Source: a virus
Length of the DNA: 24,461 bases
Strand: one strand, 5' to 3'
Virus record (IMG/VR): IMGVR_UViG_3300017917_001197
Span: 1-24,461 of that record
The notes beneath the pieces were generated by a model. It was not told the DNA's origin and did not search any database. It worked only from the letters and a program-made list of their open reading frames with translations. Below are positions 1 through 7,720 of this stretch, piece by piece. Position numbers and translations under genes: made by a program. Numbering within the stretch: position 1 is the stretch's first letter; each line of letters starts with the position of its first letter.

Positions 1-153
1 GGAGCAGTAACAGCCTATGCTGGTGGCGGCGGAGGAGTGGCTGGTGGCGGTGGTGGCGGAGGCGGCGGAGGAACCTGGTTTATGCAAGGTTTTAATGCTG
101 CAGCAGGTGGCGGAGCTGGAGGATCTGGTCAAGTATTAGTATATGTTAGATAA
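1..153 (+). CDS. Glycine-rich tail adhesin, C-terminal fragment (partial)
   Basis: This is the last 50 codons of a gene that begins before the window, read in frame 1 and ending at a TAA. It is dominated by runs of glycine with interspersed Ala, Val and Ser and closes with a short beta-type tail ending in QVLVYVR. The glycine-rich proteins at 5433-7307 and 12615-13535 end in the same way (IVVIRYIK and VVIIRYLK). This is the usual C-terminus of glycine-rich receptor-binding domains on phage tail fibres, where glycine-rich loops contact the host surface. The role is inferred from composition, the shared terminus and position beside other fibre genes. Nothing can be said about its N-terminal part. 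Confidence 0.75.
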   Translation, partial: GAVTAYAGGGGGVAGGGGGGGGGGTWFMQGFNAAAGGGAGGSGQVLVYVR

Positions 154-157
154 CCTA

Positions 158-186
158 TATACAAAGCTATTTTAATATAGTACAAT
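158..186 (+). promoter_or_regulatory. Candidate promoter of cassette 1, leaderless
   Basis: A -35-like TATACA (158-163) and a -10-like TACAAT (181-186) are separated by 17 bases. The ATG of the next gene at 193 lies 6 bases after the -10 box and has no Shine-Dalgarno site, so transcription would begin at or next to the start codon. The same layout recurs at four other genes in the window, which supports it. The -35 match is weak and AT-rich DNA yields chance matches. Confidence 0.45.
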
Positions 187-192
187 GTATAT

Positions 193-900
193 ATGTCAAA
201 AATTATAACATTTACAAATATGACAGATGCCAAATTAGAGCATCCAGAACCAGCTCATAAAAATATTCCGCAATGGTATAAAGATACCCCAACATACTTT
301 GGCGATGGCGAAAAAAAACCAATAAAACCAGATTTAACAACTTCAACAATTAAAAAATGTATACCAGTTTTTGACGCAATTACTGCTGGGTATATTATAA
401 AACTAGCAACAGATGTTTATGTAGAACCTAGAATTGAAGATGGTGAATCTCATCCATATTTTCAATGGCCTACATTAGACATAATAGCATTTCATCCAAT
501 AGAACAAGCAAAAATTCACCCATACAATACTGGACATATAGCATCTTATCCTAAATTTATTAATTTTTGGTCAATAAAAACAGCCCCAGGATATTCTTCT
601 CTATTTATAAATCCATTACATAGAGATTTGCCATTTGAAATATTACCAGGAATAGTGGACACTGATATATATACCGAACCAGTAAACTTCCCATTTGTTT
701 TAAAGGATATAAATTTTAAAGGAATTATACCAGCGGGAACACCAATTGCACAAGTAATTCCAATAAAAAGAGACTCTTGGAAAATGAAAACAGGAAATGA
801 TATAGATAGAATTAATGCTAGGTCAACTTTTACTAAAGTAAGATCAAAATTTTTTGAAGGATACAAGTCCTTCTATTGGAATAAAAAAGAATATAGGTAA
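193..900 (+). CDS. IPxWYK-family protein, copy 1 (unknown function)
   Basis: This 235-aa soluble protein has no signal peptide or membrane segment and belongs to a family with four copies in this window (also 903, 4189 and 8442). Shared blocks, in order, are an N-terminal IPQWYK, a Cys-Ile-Pro-x-x-Asp-Ala block followed by Ala-Gly-Tyr, PGYSSL, a GIVDTD motif, GTPIAQVIPIKR and a C-terminal W-x-KK-x-Y. The last third resembles a DUF6065-like protein at 9151 and, more distantly, the dUTPase-type beta fold. It differs from the other copies in having Asn rather than Thr-His before the Pro of the middle block (FINPLHRD). It is the first gene of a coupled cassette leading to a halogenase. The start is ATG 193, just downstream of a -10-like box. 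I do not know its function; a binding, carrier or partner role for the halogenase is only inference. Confidence 0.8.
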   Translation: MSKIITFTNMTDAKLEHPEPAHKNIPQWYKDTPTYFGDGEKKPIKPDLTTSTIKKCIPVFDAITAGYIIKLATDVYVEPRIEDGESHPYFQWPTLDIIAFHPIEQAKIHPYNTGHIASYPKFINFWSIKTAPGYSSLFINPLHRDLPFEILPGIVDTDIYTEPVNFPFVLKDINFKGIIPAGTPIAQVIPIKRDSWKMKTGNDIDRINARSTFTKVRSKFFEGYKSFYWNKKEYR

Positions 901-902
901 AA

Positions 903-1601
903 ATGAAAAAACAAAAAATTCAATTTACAATGAGCGGAGATTTTTTAGAACCAGTAAAATTAGCAAAAAATTTTATTCCACAATGGTATAAGGATATAAA
1001 ACCGTACGGTTATTCCAAGGTAGAGTTTGCTGGTCCTACTGGAAATGAATTAAAAAGAAATATTAAAAATTGCGTACCGTTTTTAGATGCTATGACATCT
1101 GGATATATGATAACATCAATAGTTGATATTTATGTTGAATCGGCTCCAGAAAATACAAAATTAGTAAAATGGACAAGCCCACTTGAGCCAGTATCAGATA
1201 GAGATGAAAATACCAACCCCTTGCCAATAGGAACAGAATTTGCAAAAAATCATTTTGTTTGGAGAAATAAAACTGTATTAAAAACTCCACCAGGGTATAG
1301 TTCAATATTAACACATCCCTTTAATAGATTTGATTTGCCATTTTTAACATTAAGCGGAATAGTAGACACGGACTCTATTATGCATAATGGCAACGTTCCA
1401 TTTTTTATTAAAAAGGATTTTGAAGGTGTTATACCAGCTGGAACTCCAATTATTCAAGTAATTCCATTTAAAAGGGAGCCGTGGGTATTAGAAGAAAACA
1501 AAGAATTATTAAAAGATAATGAAAGAATATCTTGGAACGTAACATCTTCATTTTTTAATTATTATAGAAATAATATGTGGCACAAGAAAGATTATCAGTG
1601 A
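903..1601 (+). CDS. IPxWYK-family protein, copy 2 (unknown function)
   Basis: This 232-aa protein is a clear paralogue of the gene just upstream, from which it is separated by 2 bases. It has the full motif set: IPQWYKD near residue 25, a Cys-Val-Pro-Phe-x-Asp-Ala block, PPGYSSIL, THPFNRFDLPF, GIVDTD, IPAGTPIIQVIPFKRE and a C-terminal W-H-KK-x-Y. The HP-x-x-R-x-DLPF block is shared with copies 3 and 4 and is the strongest common signature. No catalytic motif of a known enzyme is evident. Its stop codon overlaps the GTG start of the next gene (GTGA at 1598-1601), which indicates translational coupling. Function is unknown. The tandem position suggests gene duplication followed by divergence. 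Confidence 0.8.
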   Translation: MKKQKIQFTMSGDFLEPVKLAKNFIPQWYKDIKPYGYSKVEFAGPTGNELKRNIKNCVPFLDAMTSGYMITSIVDIYVESAPENTKLVKWTSPLEPVSDRDENTNPLPIGTEFAKNHFVWRNKTVLKTPPGYSSILTHPFNRFDLPFLTLSGIVDTDSIMHNGNVPFFIKKDFEGVIPAGTPIIQVIPFKREPWVLEENKELLKDNERISWNVTSSFFNYYRNNMWHKKDYQ

Positions 1602-2329
1602 TAAATAAGGAAAAGATAGTTTATTGGGCCCCAGCATTTGGATCTGAAACAGATAAAACAAACTGGAACATGTTATATTCAGAACCAGTTCAATTGTTTA
1701 AAGATTTAAATGAAAAAAGAGACAGTAATGTTTTATCTCAAGATAATTATTTAAGTTGCCCAGCATCAAATATCAGATTAAGAAATACTTATATTTTTAA
1801 AAATCAATTAAAAACCCATATTAAAATTGAAAACGGATTACCAGTTCCTCAATCAGAACATTATATTAAAACAGATATAATTAGAGGGCCATCTTTAAAA
1901 AATAATACAATGATCAACCTATCATTAAATTGGATATTTTTTACAGAGGAAGAGTCTTTACAAATTCACGCTAATCCCCCATTTTTTAGTAATGCAAATC
2001 ATCTTAGATATGGCGCTTTTTGTCCAGGTGGGTTTGATATTGGAAAATGGTTTAGACCAATAGCTACAGAAATTAATTTATGGGAAAATATAAATGAATT
2101 TGTTTTAGAAGAAGACGAACCAATTTTTTATATAGAGTTTTTAACAAACGAACCGATAGTATTGAAAAGATTTGTATATAATGATAGACTAAGATCACTA
2201 GCAGAAGCTTCTATGAAAAGTTCATCTATAATGGGAAAATGGCTTCCATTAAATAAAAGATATGAACATTTAAAAAAAACAAGAGGAAAAGAAATAATAT
2301 TAAAAGAGATAAAGGAAAATTTATTATGA
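1598..2329 (+). CDS. YWAP-family protein, copy 1 (unknown function)
   Basis: This 243-aa protein is paralogous to the one at 7720. Both begin with a short stretch leading to VYWAP, carry a Tyr-x-Ser-Cys block, a segment with EE(P/S)L followed by PP(F/Y)F, an aromatic block (FDI, then WFR), EPxxYxxF, and end in IILKEIKENL. I chose the GTG at 1598 rather than the in-frame GTG at 1577 because it overlaps the upstream stop as GTGA and gives an N-terminus matching the paralogue. It ends in an ATGA overlap with the halogenase gene. No signal peptide or membrane segment is seen. The order of its C-terminal blocks faintly recalls the IPxWYK proteins, so it may be a very divergent relative. Function is unknown. 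Confidence 0.75.
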   Translation: MINKEKIVYWAPAFGSETDKTNWNMLYSEPVQLFKDLNEKRDSNVLSQDNYLSCPASNIRLRNTYIFKNQLKTHIKIENGLPVPQSEHYIKTDIIRGPSLKNNTMINLSLNWIFFTEEESLQIHANPPFFSNANHLRYGAFCPGGFDIGKWFRPIATEINLWENINEFVLEEDEPIFYIEFLTNEPIVLKRFVYNDRLRSLAEASMKSSSIMGKWLPLNKRYEHLKKTRGKEIILKEIKENLL

Positions 2330-3915
2330 GCAAAAAAATTAATAAAGTTGTTATTGTTGGTGGAGGCTCTGCTGGTTGGATGAGCGCCGCATCTTTTATA
2401 AAAGCTTTTCCAAATAAAGAAATTATTGTTATAGAGTCTCCAGATTATGCAACAGTTGGCGTTGGAGAATCAACATTAGGTGGAATTAAAAGGTGGACAA
2501 ACTGGATTGGCATAGACGAAAAAGACTTTATGCCATATACAGACGCTGTATATAAGATGAGTATTAAATTTACGGATTTTTATGAAAAAGATGCTGGCGG
2601 ATTTCATTACCCATTTGGCCTGCCATTTTTAGATGAAACTATAAATGGTTTAAATGACTGGTATGTTAAAAAGGCAAAATTTCCAGAAACGCCAGTTTCT
2701 GACTACGCAAAATGTTTTTTCCCAGCACTAACATTAGTTGAGCAAAATAAAATTAGTTTTAATGAATCTGGAAGATTAAATAATTTTAATTTTAAAAAAG
2801 ATGTAGCATATCATTTCGACGCTACAAAATTTGGTTTATGGCTAAAAGAAAGATATTGCATTCCCCGTGGTGTTAAAGTTATATCTGATACTGTAATCGA
2901 TATTGTAAAAAATGAAGACGGAATTAAAGACTTAATTATTTCTTCTGGAGAAAAAATAAATGGAGATCTTTTTATAGATTGTACTGGTTGGAAGAGTCTT
3001 CTTTTAGCACAGGCCCTAGAAGAGCCATTTGATGATTTTTCTCATATGCTTCCAAATAATCGTGCATGGGCAACAAGAATACCATATACAGATATTGAAA
3101 AAGAAATGGAACCTTTTACAAATTGTACGGCTATATCAAATGGTTGGGTATGGAATATTCCTTCGTGGGAAAGAATAGGCACTGGATATGTATATAGTGA
3201 TAAGTATATATCTCCAGAAGACGCATTGCAAGAGTTTAAAGATTATTTAAAATCTGAAAAAATGACCGTATTTGATCCAAATAGGGATGTGGACTCATTT
3301 GAGTATAAAGATATAAAGTTTAGAGTTGGAATTCATAAAAGAACATGGGTAAAAAATGTTGTTGCAATTGGTCTTTCAGCTGGCTTTATAGAACCACTAG
3401 AAAGCAATGGGTTATTTACTGTCCATGAATTTTTAACAAAATTAATAAAGTCTTTAAATAGAGAAACAATAAGTCAGTGGGATAGAGATGCTTATAACAT
3501 GACAACAAGAAATCTTTATCTAACCTTTAAGGAATTTGTAGCAATGCATTATGCATTATCTAATAGAGATGATTCTGAGTATTGGAAAGATATTAATAAA
3601 AAAGAATTTCAACCAATGGTAGCAAATTGTACTCCGCATCAACATTTGGGTTTTGCCGAGCTTGCAGAAAGAAAAATTAATATTTCAAGATATGAGCCCA
3701 ATGCAGGAATCAACTGCATTGCAACTGGAATGAATTATTTTCCAGTAGATTCAAATTTAATAGAAGACTGGGCCTTTTTTGACAATATAGATTATTATGA
3801 ACAAACAAAATCAGTTTTTTATAAATGGGATGTTTTAAAATCAATATGGCAACAAGAAGCAGATACTTCTCCTACAATGTATCAATATTTAAAAGAAAAT
3901 ATTTATAATGATTAA
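2326..3915 (+). CDS. Flavin-dependent tryptophan-halogenase-family protein
   Basis: This 529-aa protein has the typical length and landmarks of flavin-dependent halogenases. An FAD-binding GGGSAGW motif lies at residues 11-18, the family-specific WVWNIP (WxWxIP) at 274-279 and EPLES near 356-360. Lys77 in the YKMSIKF segment corresponds to the catalytic lysine that forms the haloamine in PrnA (Lys79). Glu359 matches the conserved active-site glutamate region. The family uses FADH2, oxygen and halide to make HOX, which halogenates an electron-rich substrate. A flavin reductase is needed, none is visible here, and the host may supply it. A viral member, VirX1 from a cyanophage, is known to iodinate diverse substrates. 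The gene is coupled to its neighbours (ATGA at 2326, overlap at 3908). The natural substrate and halide cannot be read from the sequence. All key residues appear intact. Confidence 0.93.
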   Translation: MSKKINKVVIVGGGSAGWMSAASFIKAFPNKEIIVIESPDYATVGVGESTLGGIKRWTNWIGIDEKDFMPYTDAVYKMSIKFTDFYEKDAGGFHYPFGLPFLDETINGLNDWYVKKAKFPETPVSDYAKCFFPALTLVEQNKISFNESGRLNNFNFKKDVAYHFDATKFGLWLKERYCIPRGVKVISDTVIDIVKNEDGIKDLIISSGEKINGDLFIDCTGWKSLLLAQALEEPFDDFSHMLPNNRAWATRIPYTDIEKEMEPFTNCTAISNGWVWNIPSWERIGTGYVYSDKYISPEDALQEFKDYLKSEKMTVFDPNRDVDSFEYKDIKFRVGIHKRTWVKNVVAIGLSAGFIEPLESNGLFTVHEFLTKLIKSLNRETISQWDRDAYNMTTRNLYLTFKEFVAMHYALSNRDDSEYWKDINKKEFQPMVANCTPHQHLGFAELAERKINISRYEPNAGINCIATGMNYFPVDSNLIEDWAFFDNIDYYEQTKSVFYKWDVLKSIWQQEADTSPTMYQYLKENIYND

Positions 3916-4192
3916 AGCTAAAGAGATATTAGAAGTTTCTAAAAATCTTTTTAAAAAAGAGTATTGGAATAAAACAAATACCATAGAATTTTGGGCATTT
4001 TCTACCAAGTTAATTATTATATTCCCAGGCTTACTGTTTGGAATTCAAATTTGGTGGCTATATATATTTGCACTTTTATCAAGCCTAACATTGGTGTTAA
4101 CATCTACTATAAAAACTTTACCAACAATTATATACTTTAATATTGGATGGTCAATATTAGCATCAATAGCATTATTGAAATATTTTTTATGA
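3908..4192 (+). CDS. Small integral membrane protein (unknown function)
   Basis: This is a 94-aa protein with a Lys-rich N-terminus (about residues 1-25) and then two or three hydrophobic segments at roughly 31-48, 50-68 and 73-93. It starts inside the end of the halogenase gene (8-base overlap) and its stop overlaps the next gene as ATGA, so it is translated as part of the same coupled cassette. No signal peptidase site or holin-like dual start is evident. Its place directly after a halogenase suggests a membrane anchor or a transport or protection role, but this is inference. A holin is an alternative because holins are similarly small, although no endolysin is nearby. Confidence 0.7.
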   Translation: MIKAKEILEVSKNLFKKEYWNKTNTIEFWAFSTKLIIIFPGLLFGIQIWWLYIFALLSSLTLVLTSTIKTLPTIIYFNIGWSILASIALLKYFL

Positions 4193-4872
4193 AAAATATA
4201 ATTAAATTTTATCCAATAGATAAAAAGACATATGAAATAAAACCAGAACCAAAATCTTCTTCTATGTTCATTCCTCAATGGTATAAAAATTTTCCACATA
4301 GATCTAATAATGACGCAAGGCCAAACGAAAATCCAAAAGCATGCGTTCCATTTACAGATTCTTTAACTTCTGGATACATGATATTATCTTCTGCCGCAAT
4401 AGGTTGTTTTAATAATGAAGATGGTTCAAAATATATAGATTGGAAAACAAGTTGGCCAGTAGTAGATATTCAAAATAGTTCTACATATGATGGATATCCA
4501 ATTCCAGAGGGATACCATAATCAAATGTTTAGGTGGTTAAACCCATGGAATATAACTACGCCAAAAGGCTATAGCATAATGGTTACTCATCCACACCATA
4601 GGTTTGATCTTCCATTTTTAACATTGCCAGCCGTTATAGATACAGATACCCTACCAAACACTATAGTATTTCCGTTTTTAATAAAAAAGGACTTTGAGGG
4701 AATAATACCAGAATCTACCCCCATAGCTCAAATTTTGCCATTTAAAAGAGAGTCGTGGTTATCTAAAAAAGAACCATACAATTCGTATATAGAAAATGGA
4801 ACTGATATAATAAAGCAAGGGTACGTTAAGACTTACAAAAATAAGTTTTGGCATAAAAAAACATACCAATAA
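4189..4872 (+). CDS. IPxWYK-family protein, copy 3 (unknown function)
   Basis: This 227-aa paralogue of the proteins at 193, 903 and 8442 has the same ordered blocks: IPQWYK, a Cys-Val-Pro-Phe-x-Asp-Ser block followed by Ser-Gly-Tyr, PKGYSIMVTHP, HRFDLPFLTLP, VIDTD, STPIAQILPFKRESW and a C-terminal W-HKK-x-Y. The ATG at 4189 was preferred over the in-frame ATG at 4147. It overlaps the upstream stop as ATGA, and it gives a start (MKNIIKFYP) matching the paralogue at 8442 (MKKIKFIP). The usual Gly-Thr-Pro of the C-terminal block is Ser-Thr-Pro here. It is the last gene of cassette 1. Function is unknown. Confidence 0.8.
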   Translation: MKNIIKFYPIDKKTYEIKPEPKSSSMFIPQWYKNFPHRSNNDARPNENPKACVPFTDSLTSGYMILSSAAIGCFNNEDGSKYIDWKTSWPVVDIQNSSTYDGYPIPEGYHNQMFRWLNPWNITTPKGYSIMVTHPHHRFDLPFLTLPAVIDTDTLPNTIVFPFLIKKDFEGIIPESTPIAQILPFKRESWLSKKEPYNSYIENGTDIIKQGYVKTYKNKFWHKKTYQ

Positions 4873-4874
4873 TT

Positions 4875-4903
4875 TTGCTTTTTTAGCTATTTAGATTTAT
4901 AAT
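4875..4903 (+). promoter_or_regulatory. Promoter of the fibre gene at 4927
   Basis: TTGCTT (4875-4880) and a perfect TATAAT (4898-4903) are separated by exactly 17 bases. Transcription would begin near 4910, giving a short leader of about 17 bases that contains the GGAGGT at 4918-4923. This placement decides the start of the next gene: the in-frame TTG at 4906 lies upstream of the expected transcript start, so ATG 4927 is used. Confidence 0.7.
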
Positions 4904-4926
4904 TATTGAGTATTTGTGGAGGTAAA

Positions 4927-5433
4927 ATGGCTAGTAAAAATTTTAAAGTTAAAGAAAAAGTTGTTTTGAATGGTTTAACAAATACAACTGGCCCACTAAT
5001 TGCAACTACAAATGAGGTTGATTCTTTAACTCATTTAACTCCAGTATATGGTGGCACTGGAACACAGACAGCTCCAACTTCTGGACAGTTTTTATATAGC
5101 TCTAGCGGAACTTCATATGCGCCAACAACATTATCTTCAACAGTACCTTTATGGACAGCGGTTTCAGTAAATTCAAATATTACACTGGCAAAATGGAATA
5201 ACTATTTTGTGGATAGTTCATCTGCAAGAACTTTAACCCTTCCAGCTTCTCCAAGTACAGGAGATGAGATACACATATTTGATCAAACTGGAACAGCAGC
5301 AACAAATAAAATTACAATAAATTCAAATTCAAATAAAATAAATGGATCAGTTCAAAATTTAGAAATAGATGTAAATAATGCGGCGGTAGTATTAATTTAT
5401 ACTGGTTCATCTTATGGATGGAGAGTAGGATAA
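4927..5433 (+). CDS. Short tail-fibre / fibre-tip protein
   Basis: This 168-aa beta-rich protein has the phage fibre signature YGGTGTQTAPTSGQ near residues 39-52, a repeat-like unit common in distal fibre shafts. It ends in a Ser/Thr/Asn-rich beta segment with TGDEI, KITIN and YGWRVG, typical of fibre C-termini. It is soluble, with no signal peptide. The ATG at 4927 follows GGAGGT at 4918-4923 and a promoter at 4875-4903. Its stop overlaps the next ATG (TAATG at 5431-5435), so the two are co-translated. The role in host recognition is inferred from the motif and from neighbouring adhesins. Confidence 0.75.
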   Translation: MASKNFKVKEKVVLNGLTNTTGPLIATTNEVDSLTHLTPVYGGTGTQTAPTSGQFLYSSSGTSYAPTTLSSTVPLWTAVSVNSNITLAKWNNYFVDSSSARTLTLPASPSTGDEIHIFDQTGTAATNKITINSNSNKINGSVQNLEIDVNNAAVVLIYTGSSYGWRVG

Positions 5434-7307
5434 TGGCACTAAGTTATAATTCAATTTCAAGCGGTGGTGCAACTGGCGCAGATTTTACAATAAATGTAGG
5501 CACAAGCGGTTATACAAAATCAGATCTAGCTAAAAACTTTGGGGCAGGAAATTATATATGTACATCAACGCTTTCTGATTCAACCCTAGATATTTATTTG
5601 TTAAATGAAGACGGAACTGTTGCTGGATATGCTAATGCCGCTACTTCAACAACAACAATTTCTGCTTCAAAAGAATTTAGATATGTAGTAGTTTATGGCT
5701 CAACTTCAAATGATACTTTAACATTTCAATATAAAACCGTTGTTGCACCAACAGCAAATAGCACAGCAGACCTAGTTATTGGTCCTAGACTAATTTCAGT
5801 AGTAACCTCAGCTTTGCCAAATATAAATGATACTACAGTTGTTACTGGGCACAATTTTGCAACAGACGTATCAATTACATTTTCTTCTTCAACACCTGGA
5901 TATACAGATACACCAGCAAAATCAATTGTAAGATCTAGCTCAACATCTTTAATTATAACAAGACCAGATAATCTTTCTACTGCCTATTCTCCATACACTA
6001 TTACAGCTTTAAATCCTGGAACTGTGGCTCCAACATCATCAAATGTACACAAACTTACAAATGCTATAACAGCTGGATCGTCTCCTGTTTGGGTCACTTC
6101 TGCAACATTGCCTACATTTTCAAGAAACGTTTCGTATTCAACAACATTGTCTGCAACAGATGCTGATGGAGGATCTTCTGTTACATATTCTTATGTATCG
6201 GGATCTTTGCCTACAGGGATATCATTTAATGCAGCAACAGCAACAATAAGTGGAACTGCAACAACTGCATTAACTACTACTTATACAGTACGTGCAACAG
6301 ATTCAGGTGGAAACTATGTAGATAGAACATTTACTTTAACAAATGCCACACCAGTTTGGAGCACAACTTCACCACTTTCTACAGCAACAGTTGGATCAGC
6401 TTACTCTGTAACATTGAGCGCCCCAGATGATTCTGGAGTAACACCAACATTTACATTAATTAGTGGATCACTTCCTTCTGGATTGTCTTTATCTTCTGCA
6501 GGAGTTATATCTGGAACACCATCTTCAGCATGGGCAGAGGGATCAACAGCAACTATCAGAGCAACAGATGCTAACGGATACTATACGGATAGAGTTTTTG
6601 AAATACCATTTCCAAGAACAGCAACATTTACATCAAGTGGTAGTTGGACTGCTCCATCTGGTGTAACATCGGTATCTAATCTACTCGTTGTAGCTGGTGG
6701 TGGCGGAGCTGGAGGAATGGAAACCAACTGGGGTCCTGGAGCTGGAGGCGCTGGTGGACTATTACAGCCATCAAACGTAGCAGTAACTCCTGGCACAACA
6801 TATACAATTACAGTAGGTGGAAGACCTGGAAATAGTTCAGCGTTAGGATATACAGCAATAGCTGGTGGAAACGGAGCAAACGATGCACAATATTCAAGTG
6901 CACCATATCCAAATAGATTAGGTGGAAATGGTGGCTCTGGTGGTGGTGGCGGAGGAACAACTGGTTATGGTGGAAGCGGAACTTCTGGCCAAGGTCATGG
7001 AGGAGGATCAGCTGTAGGCTTTGGTGGCGGAGGTGGCGGCGGATCTTCTAGCGGAGGAGGCAGTGGAACTTCTAACTCAGGTGGCGGTTATGGTGGAGGA
7101 ACAACAAGTAATATCACTGGATCTTCTTACGAATACTCTAGAGGAGGCGGTGGCGGAACAGCTTACTACTATGGAACTCAATATGATAATCCACATTACA
7201 CAAGTTATGGTTGGGGTGGAACAAGAATGTACTCTGGCTCTGGAGGAACACATTTAGGAAATACCCAAGGTGGGCCAGGAATTGTTGTTATTAGGTATAT
7301 TAAATAA
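5433..7307 (+). CDS. Multidomain tail adhesin: Ig-like domains plus glycine-rich tip
   Basis: This 624-aa protein starts at ATG 5433, which overlaps the upstream stop, with GGAGAG at 5420-5425 as a ribosome site. It has an N-terminal beta domain (about 1-105), an IPT/TIG-like region (about 115-205), and two cadherin-like 'putative Ig' (He_PIG) repeats at about 217-308 and 310-395. These repeats are marked by SGSLPTGISF...ISGT and SGSLPSGLSL...ISGTP. The C-terminus (about 400-624) is glycine-rich, opening with TFTSSGSWTAPSGV and LLVVAGGGGAGG and closing with IVVIRYIK. That C-terminal type is found on phage receptor-binding proteins. It probably sits at a fibre tip and binds the host surface. 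A small partner-like protein follows immediately at 7319. Confidence 0.85.
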   Translation: MALSYNSISSGGATGADFTINVGTSGYTKSDLAKNFGAGNYICTSTLSDSTLDIYLLNEDGTVAGYANAATSTTTISASKEFRYVVVYGSTSNDTLTFQYKTVVAPTANSTADLVIGPRLISVVTSALPNINDTTVVTGHNFATDVSITFSSSTPGYTDTPAKSIVRSSSTSLIITRPDNLSTAYSPYTITALNPGTVAPTSSNVHKLTNAITAGSSPVWVTSATLPTFSRNVSYSTTLSATDADGGSSVTYSYVSGSLPTGISFNAATATISGTATTALTTTYTVRATDSGGNYVDRTFTLTNATPVWSTTSPLSTATVGSAYSVTLSAPDDSGVTPTFTLISGSLPSGLSLSSAGVISGTPSSAWAEGSTATIRATDANGYYTDRVFEIPFPRTATFTSSGSWTAPSGVTSVSNLLVVAGGGGAGGMETNWGPGAGGAGGLLQPSNVAVTPGTTYTITVGGRPGNSSALGYTAIAGGNGANDAQYSSAPYPNRLGGNGGSGGGGGGTTGYGGSGTSGQGHGGGSAVGFGGGGGGGSSSGGGSGTSNSGGGYGGGTTSNITGSSYEYSRGGGGGTAYYYGTQYDNPHYTSYGWGGTRMYSGSGGTHLGNTQGGPGIVVIRYIK

Positions 7308-7318
7308 TGGAGGATACA

Positions 7319-7678
7319 ATGTCTACTGAAAATTCAAAAACATATGCAGTAATTGACAATGGTTTAGTTGAAAATTTTATTATTGCGGACTCTTTAGATT
7401 TAGCTGAAGAAATTTCTGGCAAACAATGCGTTGAAGTGCCACTTGAAGTCTCGTCAACAAGAGAAATGAGTATTGGCATGGTATGGAATGGACAACATTT
7501 TGTAGCAAGAAAGCCAGCAGATTCATGGATATGGGAAGACTCTATTGGAAATTGGATTCCACCTATTCCAAGACCTTCTGATCATGAAACTATTGTTGAC
7601 GGAGAATTTATTCACTATATTTGGTTAGAATCTGAACAAAGATGGATTTCTAATAAAGAAGCAGCCTCAGCATCTTAA
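7319..7678 (+). CDS. Small fibre-associated protein with SWxW...PPIPxP motif, copy 1
   Basis: This 119-aa protein starts at ATG 7319, five bases after a clear GGAGG (7309-7313). The in-frame ATG at 7307 overlaps the upstream stop and would place that ribosome site inside the gene, so I consider it less likely. It shares with the protein at 12274 an N-terminal A-x-ID-x-N block and a C-terminal KPADSWIWEDS...NWIPPIPRP block. Proteins with this layout are common in aquatic phages beside tail-fibre genes, but their role is not established to my knowledge. Both copies adjoin glycine-rich or collagen-like adhesins, which suggests a fibre subunit, adaptor or chaperone. That is inference. Confidence 0.7.
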   Translation: MSTENSKTYAVIDNGLVENFIIADSLDLAEEISGKQCVEVPLEVSSTREMSIGMVWNGQHFVARKPADSWIWEDSIGNWIPPIPRPSDHETIVDGEFIHYIWLESEQRWISNKEAASAS

Positions 7679-7704
7679 TAACTATTTACAATTATTAAAT
7701 AAAA

Positions 7705-7720
7705 TGATATAGTTATATCA
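7705..7720 (+). promoter_or_regulatory. Leaderless promoter of cassette 2 within an inverted repeat
   Basis: An extended -10 (TG at 7705-7706, then TATAGT at 7708-7713) lies 6 bases before the ATG at 7720, and that gene has no Shine-Dalgarno site. The -10 also lies inside a perfect inverted repeat, TGATATA-GT-TATATCA (7705-7720), reaching the A of the start codon. The repeat could be an operator or a chance result of AT-rich sequence. No good -35 is visible. Confidence 0.5.

Noticed and set aside
4871-4892. GCTTTTTTAGC as a terminator after cassette 1
   Set aside because: The stem would be only 3 bp; too weak to call.
4906-4926. TTG at 4906 as the start of the fibre-tip gene
   Set aside because: It lies upstream of the transcript start predicted from the TATAAT at 4898-4903, and GGAGGT at 4918-4923 serves ATG 4927.
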